From Aegilops tauschii subsp. strangulata (lineage: Eukaryota > Streptophyta > Magnoliopsida > Poales > Poaceae), in the NCBI RefSeq assembly GCF_002575655.3, contig NC_053039.3, positions 240,414,622 to 240,478,621 on the forward strand: a stretch of 64,000 bases of DNA, given 5' to 3'. The notes beneath the pieces are model-generated. The model was not told the origin of the DNA, searched no databases, and saw nothing but the letters and a program-made list of their open reading frames with translations. The position numbers and the translations under genes were made by a program. This document shows, piece by piece, positions 9,920 to 21,322 of the stretch (positions within the stretch are counted from its first letter, which is position 1; every line of letters begins with the position of its first letter).

Positions 9920-10204
9920 GAGCAAGTATAATAGAGATGAGTCAGTGGACTATACAGAATAAACTAGTATATTTTTGCTTAGTTGGAGGAAAGAGGAGAG
10001 GAGAGAGAAGGTAAGCGGGCTCTTTGTGAAGAGGCAGCTCTAGCACGTGCTCCTAGGCACTTTGTGAGAATGAAAGGTGGGCCACATAATAAAAAAGAAG
10101 TACACTGTTTTAATCTACTATTGTACATGTTGGCTATAAGATGGGCTGTAGATGACATGGCACTGGCTTATAGCCAGCAGCTGGCTATACTATTAACCAT
10201 GCTC
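9920..10204. mobile_element. Tourist-like MITE inside the Stowaway
   Basis: The left end GAGCAAGTATAATAG and right end CTATTAACCATGCTC are imperfect inverted repeats. Flanking TAA is present on both sides (9,917-9,919 and 10,205-10,207). The interior has the recurrent words ttggctataag and ttatagccagcagctggctata. Confidence 0.7.
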
Positions 10205-10471
10205 TAATAAGTCACATTAGAAGGTGCAGCGGGACCAAGTCCAAGCAGATTGGAGGAGAAGGAGAAACTTGACCGGTCATTCTTCCAATCAAAGCCCTGA
10301 TTTCTGTCTCTAAACGCAACAATTAATCCAAACAACTAAGAGATGCCGTTTTAGCTACCATGCAGGGCCACATATTAACTCGCATGCAAGCCGACTTTGA
10401 TTTCTTGACTGATCAATGCGTAGTTGCGCTCCATGAATTGGGTTTCCGCGGGAGATAACAAGGCAGGGTAA

Positions 10472-10729
10472 GGAGCGTTTGGTTACATTGCTTAAGCTGG
10501 TCATAGTGGTAACTTGGACTAGTAACATGCATATGTTACTAGTCTATGTTACTACTACGCGAAGTTTGCCGTCGGAAGCGAGCCGATCTGGCTCTCCTGA
10601 GCTAGCAAGGTTTTTTTAGCCCACCCAAGCTAGCTGGCCCACAAAAGCTAACATATTTTAACAGTTCCAAACGCCTAACCTTGCCCGGCTATGCTATAAG
10701 CTGTTCTTGCTAAGTATCCAAACACTCCC
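10472..10729. mobile_element. Second Tourist-like MITE inside the Stowaway
   Basis: The left end GGAGCGTTTGG and right end CCAAACACTCCC pair. TAA flanks both sides (10,469-10,471 and 10,730-10,732). It contains a fragment of another MITE type (aagctggtcatagtggtaac, 10,493-10,512). Confidence 0.65.
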
Positions 10730-10974
10730 TAAGTAACAACGCTCGCTAGCAACGGGGCCAGGAGGGGATTGAGATGCGAAGTTAATGGACGACGCCTAAA
10801 CATTTTGGGAATATCTAATTTACATAAGATGACTTAACACCTAGACGGAGGGAGTACTACTCATCAGTCCAGGTTTGATGGAATATTCGTCACCTCTTCT
10901 CTTCTTGTACGTACTCCATTTGTACCACACTTCCTGTGGCTTCGCACTCACACAATTTTCCTATTCTATGAACC

Positions 10975-11009
10975 TGTGTGTGCATGTGCGTGTGTGTGTG
11001 TGTGTGTGT
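10975..11009. repeat. GT/TG microsatellite
   Basis: A run of TG dinucleotides, interrupted by GCA and GCG, about 35 bp long. Confidence 0.85.
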
Positions 11010-11099
11010 TTAACAGCATGTGTGTGTTAGAGAGAGCGACAGATCGACCTACTCCTACAGAGAGATGGTGTGTAGTGTACGATTTTAGCCGCAAGAGTT

Positions 11100-11290
11100 G
11101 GTGCATCCTCTTGTTTCCGGGCGTCCGGTAGGGACAGGCGGACAGCTGCCACGCCCGCTCCTGACTAGCCTGGCCCACCCAAAGCCCCTCCATCACCCGC
11201 GCGCGCTTCCCGCCCGAAAGGTCAGCGCCGCTCCAAATAATCGGTGCCGCATTCATGCCCAGGCAGGGCGGACGCGACCTCTCACTAGCA
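11100..11290 (+). repeat. Second copy of the promoter-like block at 4,115-4,265
   Basis: CTGGCCCACCCAAAGCCCCT, CCCGCGCGCGCTTCCCGCCC and AGGTCAGCGCCG repeat in order the wording of 4,125-4,190 (CTGGCCCACCCAGAACGCCT, CCCGCGCGCGCTTTCCGCCC, ACGGTCAGCGCCG). The flanking coding parts are not obvious here. This is a duplicated piece of the intergenic region of the divergent gene pair. Confidence 0.55.
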
Positions 11291-11583
11291 CCTGCATTGA
11301 AGGGAGAAGCGGATTCAAGAGTGATGGTTGCTTCGTCCGTCCAACTTACTGCTGGGTCTATGTGATTTGACGGCTCATTGGTCATTATTACTGAGGTGGT
11401 AGGACTGCTGGATGTCCCACGCTTTCGGCGAAAGGAGGTACTACTAGATTACAATTTTCTCCATGCTTACGGCGGAGGAGGGCAAGAGCAGTGAAAACAC
11501 GCAGGCTCAGTGATTACATGGCCCACCTCACACTATCACCATATTTTCTGGACGCCGTGCAACGCCTAACTCTTTACATAGTA

Positions 11584-11742
11584 CTCCCTCCGTTCCTAAA
11601 TATAAGTCTTTGTAGAGATTCCACTAGGTGGACTACATACAAAACAAAATGAATGAATCTACACTTAAAATGTATCTATATACATCCGTATGTGGTTCAT
11701 GGTGAAATCTCTACAAAGACTTATATTTAGGAACGGAGGAAG
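11584..11742. mobile_element. Stowaway MITE
   Basis: The 159-bp element has long terminal inverted repeats: CTCCCTCCGTTCCTAAATAT at the left, and the complement, with one change, at the right. The internal TAAGTCTTTGTAGAGAT pairs with ATCTCTACAAAGACTTA. TA flanks both ends (11,582-11,583 and 11,743-11,744). This is a classic cereal Stowaway. Confidence 0.9.
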
Positions 11743-11950
11743 TACTAGTATAGTACGTACTGTAATTTATCTGCGAGATAGTACAATGCTATGAAGCTTC
11801 TAGCCTCTATTACATGTATCTTGCGTCCAAGGTTGCCCGTCGCAACATTTGATCAAATACAAAGGAGAATAACATGCATGTTATTGCATCTCAATGATTG
11901 ACAGATCATAGCAAATATCGGTTCCTCAAAAAGATCATAGCAAATATGTA

Positions 11951-12539
11951 CTCCCTCCGTTCCAAAATAAGTGTCTCAACTTTATGCAGGGGGTGTTTGT
12001 TTCCAGGGACTTTTTAGTGTAGGGACTAGAAAAAGTCCCTCTTAGAGACTTTTTAACCAAACAGGAGGGAGTACTAGGGACTAAAACTTGCTTTTTGGGA
12101 CTTAATGAAGAAGACTCTCAAGGAGAGTGTTTTTCGAGACTTTTCCAACAATGCCCCTCCCTGCACCCATTCCCCGCCGCCCCATGGTGTTGTTTGGTTG
12201 TTATTTTTCTTTATACCAGGGGTAACATGGTCATTCAATAACCTCTAGGGAGGGACTAGGGACTTTTTAGTCCCTGAAAAAAATAGGGAGGGACTTTTTA
12301 AGGAGTAGGGACTGTTTAGTTGGGACTAGAAAAAGTCCTAGGACTTATGAACCAAACAGGGCCTCAATATGGACTACATACGGAGCAAAATGAGTGAATC
12401 TACACTCTAAAATATGTCTATATACATCAGTGTTTGGAGTAGTAGTTCATATTGAAATCTACTAAAGGACATATATATTCCAAACAATATGATAATCTCT
12501 CTAACCAAGGTAGTAGGGACGAGGAGTAAACGGAGGGAG
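11951..12539. mobile_element. Stowaway MITE split by a Tourist-like MITE
   Basis: The left end CTCCCTCCGTTCCAAAATAA lies at 11,951 after TA, and the right end CGGAGGGAG ends at 12,539 before TA. After removal of 11,989-12,363, the interior (ggactacatacggagcaaaatgag) matches the interior of the Stowaway at 11,584-11,742. Confidence 0.75.
11989..12363. mobile_element. Tourist-like MITE, same family as 7,916-8,228
   Basis: It starts GGGGGTGTTTGTTTCCAGGG and ends TTATGAACCAAACAGGGCC. Interior words such as gggactttttag, ccaaacaggaggga and ggggtaacatggtc are shared with the copy at 7,916. Flanks are GCA and TCA, an imperfect target duplication. Confidence 0.72.
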
Positions 12540-12544
12540 TAGTA

Positions 12545-12720
12545 AAATTTTCTCCTCGTACTGCGAGCCACCGCGCGCGTGGGCGAGGGAGCGGGCGTAA
12601 GGCGTACAGTACTACTACTAGTAAGCAAGCTTCACCTCATCCTGCGAGCCACCGTGCCCGTGGGCTGGGGAGACGGCGTACTAAGCAAGCTTCTCCTCGT
12701 TCTGCGAGTTGACGGGACAC
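12545..12720. repeat. Three-copy direct repeat
   Basis: Copies contain CTCCTCGTACTGCGAGCCAC (12,551), CACCTCATCCTGCGAGCCAC (12,632) and CTCCTCGTTCTGCGAG (12,691). The first two are separated by about 81 bp. GCAAGCTTC precedes the second and third. No gene is seen. Confidence 0.55.
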
Positions 12721-13083
12721 ATCAAAAGTACTCAAGTGTATAGAGCCTTGCCTCTAAGGTAGGCTCCACATCGTTTGCCTCTTTTTTAACATAACGCGTC
12801 AGGTCGCAATTTGTTTGTTCACCCGTGGTAGACGATCCTCCCTCCATCAAGTGGATAACCAGTACACGTGTCAAATTACCACGTGGTCTGCCTTTTTGTA
12901 CAGAAATGAGCTCCAACGTGTACCCGCGCGGGTGTGGTTGGGAAAGAGACGGGAGTACGTGTGCCGTGCGTGCACCTATTCTCTTCATGCACGTCCCCCA
13001 CCTACGTGGGTGTGTGTGAGAGAGATACAAACCTATAAAAATGGCTTGTGCGTTCATGAGTGCTTTTTGTTTGGGGGGGGGGG
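12721..13083. other. CACTA interior, no gene seen
   Basis: Both strands have moderately long frames but no recognisable protein. The stretch ends in a run of G (13,073-13,083), the target of the next insertion. Confidence 0.3.
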
Positions 13084-13615
13084 TGTAACACCCCGGACGT
13101 AACTTGCCATATTTGTAACTCCGACTATTGCCATTTTCGGCTATGTGCTATGATATTCCCTCCGTGGTCGGGTTTTGTCTTCGTTTTGTATTTTGTTCAT
13201 GTCATGCATTTCATATCATGTCATCATGTGCATTGCATTTGCATACGTGTTCGTCTCTTGCATCCGAGCATTTTCCCCGTTGTCCGTTTTGCAATCCGGC
13301 GCTCCTATCTCCTCCGGTGCACCCCTCTTGTTTTCTTTCGTGTGCGGGTGTCAAACTTTCTCGGAATGGACCGAGGCTTGTCAAGTGGCCTTATTACACC
13401 ACCCGGAGACCACCGGTCAAGTTTCGTTCCATTTGGAGGTCGTTTGGTACTCCAACGGTTAACCGGGCACCCGCAATGTCCATTTGAGTGTCCAGCAAAA
13501 ACCCCCTCAAAAACCAGCCCAAAACCCACCAAACTTTCTTCCATGTCCTAGGTCGTTCGATCACGATCGTGTGGGCGAAAACCGCACCTCATTTGGAGCC
13601 TCCTAGCTCCCTCTA

Positions 13616-13627
13616 GCTATAAAAGAG
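13616..13627 (+). promoter_or_regulatory. TATA box in the solo-LTR-like element
   Basis: AGCTATAAAAGAGC lies about 535 bp from the element start. A C-rich leader (ctaaaatttctccaccg) follows, and then 370 bp of sequence that is mostly G+C. This would be the LTR promoter. Confidence 0.55.
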
Positions 13628-13669
13628 CATCCCCTCCCGTATACGAAACGCAGACGAACCCTAAAATTT

Positions 13670-14075
13670 CTCCACCGCGCGCCGCCGGACAAAATTGCCA
13701 CCGACGGACACGTCCGACTTCACCGCCGCCGCCACGTGTCGCGCCACCGCTCGCCGTCGCCGCCGGCCCGCCCGCGGCCCAGGGAGTCCGCAGCCAGCCC
13801 CCGCGGGCCCGTGCTCTTCTCCGCGCCGGCGCCTCGCCCCGTCGCCACCGGCCGCCGCCCGCCGCCATCGCCGGCGCGAAGCTCCGCCGGTGCCGCCGCC
13901 AGCCGCCGCCGCGGCCTCCTCCGCCGCCCGCGCCACGCCGCGCCGCCGCCGGCCTTCCTCCTCCGGCCACCGCCTCCCCAGCGCCGGCCCCTCCTTCCCC
14001 TCCTACTCCGGCCGTCGCCGGCGAGGCCGAGCCCGAGCCCGAGCTCTCTTCCCGATCCAGATCTCGAGCAGTTAC
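13670..14075. other. Very GC-rich leader or first exon
   Basis: Nearly every frame is open on both strands because of composition (CCG/CGC runs, Pro/Arg/Ala-rich translations), so coding status cannot be read from open frames. It ends near gatctcgagcagttactgtag. It may be the transcribed 5' exon of the LTR-like element. Confidence 0.35.
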
Positions 14076-15596
14076 TGTAGCGGTTGACTTTCTCGATCCC
14101 ATTTTTTCAAGTCCTGCAAATTTACAGCATATGCTCATGTTCCACATTCCATAACTTCTTGCATGTAGCTCCGATTCACGCGTGTAATATGTCAAATTGT
14201 TCGTCTCGTGATGCTCTACATTTTGTTCAATTGCACCATGTTCATTAGAGGTCATGTTGATGCCCAAATCTCTGTTGGAAGAGGGCTAGTTGCTGTTATC
14301 CTCTGGTTCTTATCAGAACTTGGAGATTTGTCATTTTTGTATCATTTAATCTGAGGATCTTATGGGCATAAGCTCTACATGTGTTTTGTTTTATGCCATG
14401 CCATCTTTCCAAGGGTGTATGCTATGTATTTTTGTGATCTCTGTGGTGACTAGCACAAGCATGCAAACTAGGCCCCGTAATGTTTCTGATTTCAGGGACT
14501 TAGTGATTTCTCCAAGTCTTTGTCTGCTGTTATTTTGTTGCCATGTAAACTTGTTGATACAGAGAGATCCATGCATATTTTGGAGATGTTCAGTAAGTAT
14601 GTTTTGTAGATATAGTTGTAATTGATCCATTACTGCAATTTTTTGCAATTATGGAGTGCTATAGCATGACTCAATCTTGCTCTACTTTTGCTATAAAATA
14701 TTTCTGGCAGATTCTTAACATGATATGCAATTTTGCCAAGCTTATTGTAGTTGAGCCATACATGCTATGCAATTTTTCTTGCCATGGATAGCTTCATAAA
14801 CATGCCATCGTGCTGTAGGTGTGCTTGATTTGTCATGCATTGCTCTGTAGTGAGTGCACCAAGCTCACAAAGAGGCCTACATATTATTATTTCTGCCATG
14901 CTCTGTTTCCTGCTAAGTCTGAAACCTGATAACGAAACTTGCTATGTTTACATGCTTGCCATCATATCTTCTGGTCCTTTTTGGCTTATGGTCAGTAAGG
15001 GACTTTTGTCATGTGCATTTAGTAGAACACTGCCATGCCTTTTTTTTCTATGTTAAGTTCCTGTAGCATGTTGATTTCGTGCTCTGAACATTCCTACCTG
15101 ATGCTGTTTTCTGCCATGTCCAGTTTTTCACCAAGTCTGTGAACCTGTTATCTTTTGCACTTTTGCCATGCTTGTTTGAGCTTGATACGTTGTGATCTAG
15201 CCGTAGCTAAGTGTTCATATTTTGTCAAGCATCTCCTGTAGATTACTACCATGTGCTTTGTTGCTATGTTGGAGTGCTGTAGCATTGTTGCTTGTTGCAC
15301 TTTAAGTGCTATCATGCTGTTAATCGCAGATTCGTGTCATTCTTGTTTTGCTTGCCATTTGCAAACCGTGCATCCGTTTCCGGTGATCTTTATATCGATT
15401 TTGACCGAAATCATCTCATCTTTCCAGTGGCATGCTTGGTTATCCAAGTTACTGCCTTGTTAATCTTTTTCCTTCCGGAGCACGCATATGCATCGCATAT
15501 CATATCTTGCATATCATACGTGTTTTGCATCATGTTGCTTGTGCATTTCTCGTGGTTGATTGTGGTTCCGTTTGTTTGTGTTCTTGTCTTGGGTAG

Positions 15597-16946
15597 AGTC
15601 GGGAGACGAGTTCGTGAACGAGGAACCTGTTGAGTACGCTTACAAGGATCAAGCTTTCGACAACTCTGAGAACCTTGCAGGCAAGATGACCACCCCTCGA
15701 AATCACTTCTATCTTTGCTTTGCTAGTTGTTCGCTCTATTGCCATGCTGCGCTACCTATCACTTGCTATATCATGTCTCCCATTTTGCCATGTCAGCCTG
15801 TAACCATCCTTTCCTAGCAAACCGTTGTTTGGCTAAGTTACCGCTTTTGCTCAGCCCCTCTTATACCGTTGCTAGTTGCAGGTGAAGTTGAAGTTGGTTC
15901 CATGTCGGAACATGGATATGTTGGGATATCACAATATCTCTTATTTAATTAATGCATCTATATATTTTGGTTAAGGGTGGAAGGCTCGGCCTTATGCCTG
16001 GTGTTTTGTTCCACTCTTGCCGCCCTAGTTACTGTTATACCGGGATTATGTTCCTTGAGTTTGCGTTCCTTACGCGGTCGGGTGATTTATGGGACCCCCT
16101 TGACAGTTCGCCTTGAATAAAACTCCTCCAGCAAGGCCCTTTTAAACCCCCCGACCAGTGTTCCTTCGAGTGCTGGCCCAAACTGGGCGATGTCCGGCGC
16201 CCCCTGGGCAACCAGGGTCTATGCCAACCCGACGTCTTGCCCATCCGGTGTGCCCTGAGAACGAGATATGTGCAGCTCCTATCGGGATTTGTCGGCACAT
16301 TCGGGTGGCTTTGCTGGTCTTGTTTTACCATTGTCGAAATGTCTTGTAAACCGGGATTCCGAGACTGATCGGGTCTTTCCGGGAGAAGGTTTATCCTTCG
16401 TTGACCATGAGAGCTTATGATGGGCTAAGTTGGGACACCCCTGCAGGGTATTATCTTTCGAAAGCCGTGCCCGCGGTTATGAGGCAGATGGGAATTTGTT
16501 AATGTCCGGTTGTAGAGAACTTGTCACTTGACCCAGTTAAAATACATCAACTGCGTGTGTAGCCGTGATGGTCTCTTCTCGGCGGAGTCCGGGAAGTGAA
16601 CACGGTCTGAGTTATGTTTGACGTAAGTAGGTGTTCAGGATCACTTCTTGGTCATTGCTAGCTGACGACCGCTCTGTTGCTTCTCTTCTCGCTCTCTTTC
16701 GCGTAAGTTAGCCACCATATATGCTTATTGCCTGCTGCAGCTCCACCTCATTACACCTTCCTTTCCTATAAGCTTAAATAGTCTTGATCTCGCGGGTGTG
16801 AGATTGCTGGGTCCTCATGACTCACAGATTCTACCAAAACAGTTGCAGGTGCCGACGATGCCAGTGCAGATGATGGGGTCGATCTCAAGTGGGAGTTCGA
16901 CGAGGAACGTGGTCGTTACTATGTGTCTTTTCCTGATGATCAGTAG
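15597..16946 (+). CDS. Candidate two-exon 3' coding part within the solo-LTR-like element
   Basis: Exon A (15,597-15,680) follows a TAG acceptor, reads [20 protein letters not shown] and onward, and ends CTTGCAG at a GC-type donor (GCAAGA). Exon B (16,849-16,946) follows GTTGCAG and continues in phase as [20 protein letters not shown] and on to ...YVSFPDDQ and a TAG stop. The join leaves the frame open. Exon B is matched in length (98 bp) and in phase by 25,553-25,650 in the second element. The upstream exons are not resolved. No known domain; the product would be small and acidic. Confidence 0.4.
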
Positions 16947-17234
16947 TGGAGCCCAGTTGGGACGATCGGGGATCTAGCATTTGGGGTTGTCTTATTTTCA
17001 TCTGGATCTTGACCGTAGTCGGTCTATATATGTTTGTATTTTGGATGATGTATGAATTATATTTATGTATTGTGTGAAGTGGCGATTGTAAGCCAACTCT
17101 TTATCCCATTCTTGTTCATTACATGGGATTGTGTGAAGATGACCCTTCTTGCGACTAAACCACTATGCGGTTATGCCTCTAAGTCGTGCCTCGACACGTG
17201 GGAGATATAGCCGCATCGTGGGCGTTACAGGGGG

Positions 17235-18630
17235 GTTGATTTCATGAATGTATTTGTGGGAATATGTGTCGATGACAGCTCAAACAAAATTTTGCATGCA
17301 ATGTGTGTGAAATGGAGGCCTATCCATATCATATATAATGGGCCGGGCGATCCACGAGAAGAGAGGGAGGGGTCATAGATATCGATAGAGTCGAAGAGAG
17401 GATCAAGTGGGTGGGTGCAAGATCGATGAAGAGAGCCATCGAAATTGTGTGTGTGTGCAAGTCAAAGATATAGGGCGACTGACCAACCAGAACGTCAGAG
17501 GGCACAAGTCAAGTTTGTGTGTGGCAGGGAGACATGACTAGAGTGCTCGATGTATCGGTGTGTGTGTGGGGGAGGGGGTGGGGGGAGGGGTAGGCAGAGG
17601 CCTAACTATAGAGGTAGAACGACTCGTATATGTGTTGAGAAGGAGAGACCCAGCTATGTCTTGAGGGAGATCGGTGGACATCCATACATAACTGAAGGAC
17701 GGGAAATAGGATGGGACAGAAAGAGAGAGGGAGGGAGAGGGGTAGAGTGCTGGATGGGTGATGGAGTTGCTTCTCGAAGATGGTGGGAGAGGCCTACTAG
17801 ACAAACTGAGGGTGGAACTGCAATATTATCAATAAGAGTGGGGATGTGTTTCTGTGTGTGCCTGTGCGTGATAGATCTGTCGGGATGCATCCATGGATGA
17901 TGAAGGGGAACCATGTGTTTGGTAAGCAAACCTAACTAGATCGGTAGATCAATTTTTGTTTGTCGGAGGAAGGGAGATACATAACTAATGAGGTAGATCG
18001 ATCGACGCGTGGGAAAAAATGAGTTATAAGGACCTAGCTAGCTATATGTATAGCGGGAGATCCGTCGGTGTACGTCCATTTGTTAGAGGCAAATAAGGCC
18101 CGGCGAGACAGATAGACAGAGAAAATGGAGCTAGGAGGTGGTGCGAGAGGCCCAGCTACTAGCTAGATAGGGGGAGGAGTGTGCGGTTGTGAGATCTATG
18201 AGAAGAGGGGCGAGAGTTTACACGTGTGTGGGACCGTATGAGAGACACGAGGCAAGGACACATATAGTTTGAGATTGAAGGTGCGTGTGTATGTTGTAGG
18301 CAGACATCGCTGGAGAGGTTTATCGATCAGTGTGTGTCGGAAAGGAGTTGTGGAGACTGTGGGAGAACGACCTAAAGAAAAAAAATGAATGTGCGCGATG
18401 GATAGAATGCTGAGGGAGGGGGAGGGCGAGGAGGGTGTGTGCATGCACGAGAGAAGGTTAGTGGTAGCTACAAAGGTTAGAGGATTGTGTGGGTGTAAGA
18501 GACTAACAAAGATCATAATTTGATATGAAAGTGGATTCATATATTTGAATAGGAGATCATAGTGTTTTAAACATATGCATGCATGAATATAGCGGTGATA
18601 TGCGTGTTGTGGTTTTGCACATGTTATACC
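17235..18630. other. Purine- and G-rich low-complexity CACTA interior
   Basis: No gene is seen. G runs (gggggagggggtggggggagggg, 17,571-17,593) and GA/GTGTG runs dominate one strand over about 1.2 kb. Reading frames here have biased composition and are not called. Confidence 0.45.
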
Positions 18631-18634
18631 ATAA

Positions 18635-18860
18635 TGTGATAATGCATGGCGTTTGCAGCTCACAACTAAATGTCGAACAATCTAAACCATACTATACATC
18701 GAACAATCTCACATTTTATTTGAATTTGTGATAATGTGTGGCGTTTGCAGCTTACAACTAAATACCGAACAATCTAAACAATACTATATATCGAACATTC
18801 TCACATTTTATTTGAATTTGTGGTAATGTGTGGTGTTTGCAACTCACATCTAAATACTTG
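18635..18860. repeat. Tandem repeat, about 93-bp unit, 2.4 copies
   Basis: The word GTGATAATGTGTGGCGTTTG (with variants) recurs at about 18,636, 18,728 and 18,820. Between copies are ACAACTAAATACCGAACAAT and CATTTTATTTGAATTTGTG. Confidence 0.75.
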
Positions 18861-19086
18861 TAGGCGTAGGGGGCGGGGCACCATACATAATGTGATAAAC
18901 ACATTATACATATGAGACATGGTTTAGATTATGAAGATCTAGCTAGAGCTTGAAATGTGCTGTGATTTGAAATCAACATAAAGTGGATTCAAAAAATCGA
19001 GTTCGAGTTCATATAGTACACATAGTTCATATGTAACTTGAGACTAATCATGTGGTGTGCTGTGAAGATAATACACAAATGATGGT

Positions 19087-19210
19087 TTAACTTGACAATA
19101 ACGATGATTGTAGATCTTATTAAAACAGAGAAACGAATTCAAATGCTTTGACTTCACAACAATCATTATTGTAGATCTTATTCAAATAGAGAAACGAATT
19201 CAAATTTAGT
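19087..19210. repeat. Tandem duplication, 62-bp unit
   Basis: TTGTAGATCTTATTAAAACA…GAAACGAATTCAAAT (near 19,107) is repeated as TTGTAGATCTTATTCAAATA…GAAACGAATTCAAAT (near 19,169). The surrounding AT-rich stretch 18,860-19,468 shows nothing else. Confidence 0.7.
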
Positions 19211-19473
19211 TCATATTGAAGCAGTAGTATATACGTTTCGAATGCACTAAAACGTTCATTGGAGAAGTAGGTTGCATGCATTATACACGTAGTGAAATAT
19301 TTTAATTGAACATAACATGAATTCAAAGTTTTGAATGACATTTGTAGTGCGAATTGATTTGGTACAGTACACGTTAGGCTTGACCGAAAATTTCAACCCG
19401 TGCCTTGTTAAGATATATCTTTGTCTCGCTGTGCTCCAACAACACCCTCCATCTCAACCCGCGCCTTGCTATT

Positions 19474-21054
19474 TGCTACATCTTGAGCACTGCGTTGGTT
19501 TTCCCTTGAAGAGGAAAGGGTGATGCAGCAAAGTAGCGTAAGTATTTCCCTCAGTTTTTGAGAACCAAGGTATCAATCCAGTAGGAGGCCACGCACGAGT
19601 CCCTCGCACCTACACAAACAAATAAATCCTCGCAACCAACGCGATAAGGGGTTGTCAATCCCTACACGCTCACTTACGAGAGTGAGATCTGATAGATATG
19701 ATAGGATAATATTTTTGGTATTTTTATGATAAAGATGCAAAGTAAAATAAAAGTAAAATAAAAGGCAATGGAAATAGCTTGTTGACGGGAGATTAATATG
19801 ATGGAAAATAGACCCGGGGGCCATAGGTTTCACTAGTGGCTTCTCTCAAGAGCATAAGTATTTACGGTGGGTGAACAAATTACTGTTGAGCAATTGACAG
19901 AATTGAGCATAGTTATGAGAATATCTAGGTATGATCATGTATATAGGCATCACGTCCGAGACAAGTAGACCGACTCCTGCTTGCATCTACTACTATTACT
20001 CCACACATCGACCGCTATCCAGCATGCATCTAGTGTATTAAGTTCATAAGAATAGAGTAACACTTTAAGCAAGATGACATGATGTAGAGGGATAAACTCA
20101 TGCAATATGATATAAACCCCATCTTGTTATCCTCGATGGCAACAATACAATACGTGCCTTGCTGCCCCTACTGTCACTGGGAAAGGCCACCGCAAGATTG
20201 AACCCAAAGCTAAGCACTTCTCCCATTGCAAGAAAGATCAATCTAGTAGGCCAAACCAAACTGATAATTCAAACAGACATGCAAAGATAACCAATCATAC
20301 ATAAAAGAATTCAGAAGATTCAAATATTTTTCATAGATAAACTTGATCATAAACCCACAATTCATTGGTCTCAACAAGCACACCGCAAAAGAAGATTACA
20401 TCGAATAGATCTCCACGAGAGAGGGGGTGAACATTGTATTGAGATCCAAAAAGAGAGAAGAAGCCATCTAGCTAATAACTATGGACCCGAAGGTCTGAAG
20501 TAAACTACTCACACATCATCGGAGAGGCTATGGTGTTGATGTAGAAGCCCTCCGTGATCGATGCCCCCTCCGGCGGAGCTCCGGAACAGGCCCCAAGATG
20601 GGATCTCACGGGTACAGAAGGTTGCGGTGGTGGAATTAGGTTTTTTGGCTCCGTATCTGGTAGTTTGGGGGTACGTAGGTATATATAGGAGGAAGGAGTA
20701 CGTCAGTGGAGCAACAGGGGGCCCACGAGGGTGGAGGGCGCGCCTGGGGTGGTAGGCGCGCCCCCTACCTCGTAGCCTCCTGGTTGATGTCTTGACGTAG
20801 GGTCCAAGTCCTCTGGATCGTGTTCGTTCTGAAAATTACGTTCCGGAAGGTTTCGTTCCGTTTGGACTCCGTTTGATATTCTTTTTCTGCGAAACTCTGA
20901 AATAGGCAAAAAACAACAATTCTGGGCTGGGCCTCCGGTTAATAGGTTAGTCCCAAAAATAATATAAAAGTATAATAAAGCCCAATATTGTCCAAAACAG
21001 AATATAATATAGCATGGAACAATCAAAAATTATAGATACGTTGGAGACGTATCA
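19474..21054 (-). repeat. 3' LTR of the 19,474-32,034 element
   Basis: It begins TGCTACATCTTGAGC and ends ACGTTGGAGACGTATCA on the + strand (1,581 bp). It is a near-copy of 30,453-32,034. It is preceded by the duplicated target CTATT. On its inner side the expected direct join to the polypurine tract is replaced by a 268-bp block (21,055-21,322). Confidence 0.88.
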
Positions 21055-21322
21055 CTATTCCAAAACTACAACGCGCGCAAAAACTCCCACCTCCTGTGAA
21101 ATCCCGACACGCAAAATGCCCGTGATATGCCTGAAACGAAAGAACCGCCTCAAATCGGTGGGGGTACTTTCATAACTTACCCCACATTTCGGATAAGCGC
21201 GTCCCTAAGCCATGGTTCCCCACTCCCATCCCATCCGCCCACCCATTCATACACCGAGGCCGGGAAAACCCGCGAAGCCCCACAGCCTCCTCCGTCCGCC
21301 ACCCAGCCGGAGCCTCTTCCCC
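21055..21322 (-). repeat. 268-bp copy of the insertion-site flank placed inside the retrotransposon
   Basis: The block starts CTATTCCAAAACTACAACGC and ends GAGCCTCTTCCCC. It matches 32,035-32,302, which is the DNA outside the right LTR, with only three differences that I can count. It includes the target duplication CTATT. Immediately after it the polypurine-tract wording (aagcttaattcccgcttg) resumes. The shared CCCC at the far edge may have served as microhomology. Confidence 0.85.

Larger units (their letters stand above)
9900..10854. mobile_element. Stowaway MITE interrupted by two Tourist-like MITEs
   Basis: CTCCCTCCGTCTAGGTG at 9,900 pairs with CACCTAGACGGAGGGAG ending at 10,854, followed by TA (10,855-10,856); the left TA is mutated. 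Its interior is split by elements at 9,920-10,204 and 10,472-10,729. Joining across the first insertion restores GGTGTAATAAGTCAC, which matches the complement of the right end (GGTGTTAAGTCAT). Confidence 0.65.
13084..17229 (+). mobile_element. Solo-LTR-like element of 4.1 kb (TGTAACACC…GGCGTTACA)
   Basis: It starts TGTAACACCCCGG and ends GGGCGTTACA, with GGGGG on both sides (13,079-13,083 and 17,230-17,234) as a 5-bp duplication. No primer site, polypurine tract or second LTR is present, so a solo LTR is the simplest reading. A single transcribed unit of unknown class is the alternative. It has a TATA box, a very GC-rich 5' segment, a long T-rich intron-like segment with repeated TGCCATGC words, and two candidate coding exons near the 3' end. 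A diverged relative lies at 25,280-29,259 in opposite orientation. Confidence 0.75.

Noticed and set aside
13617..14267. 216-residue minus-strand and 130-residue plus-strand frames in the GC-rich part of the first solo-LTR-like element
   Set aside because: All frames are nearly stop-free at this composition, and translations are low-complexity Arg/Ala/Gly/Pro. Kept only as a possible exon region.
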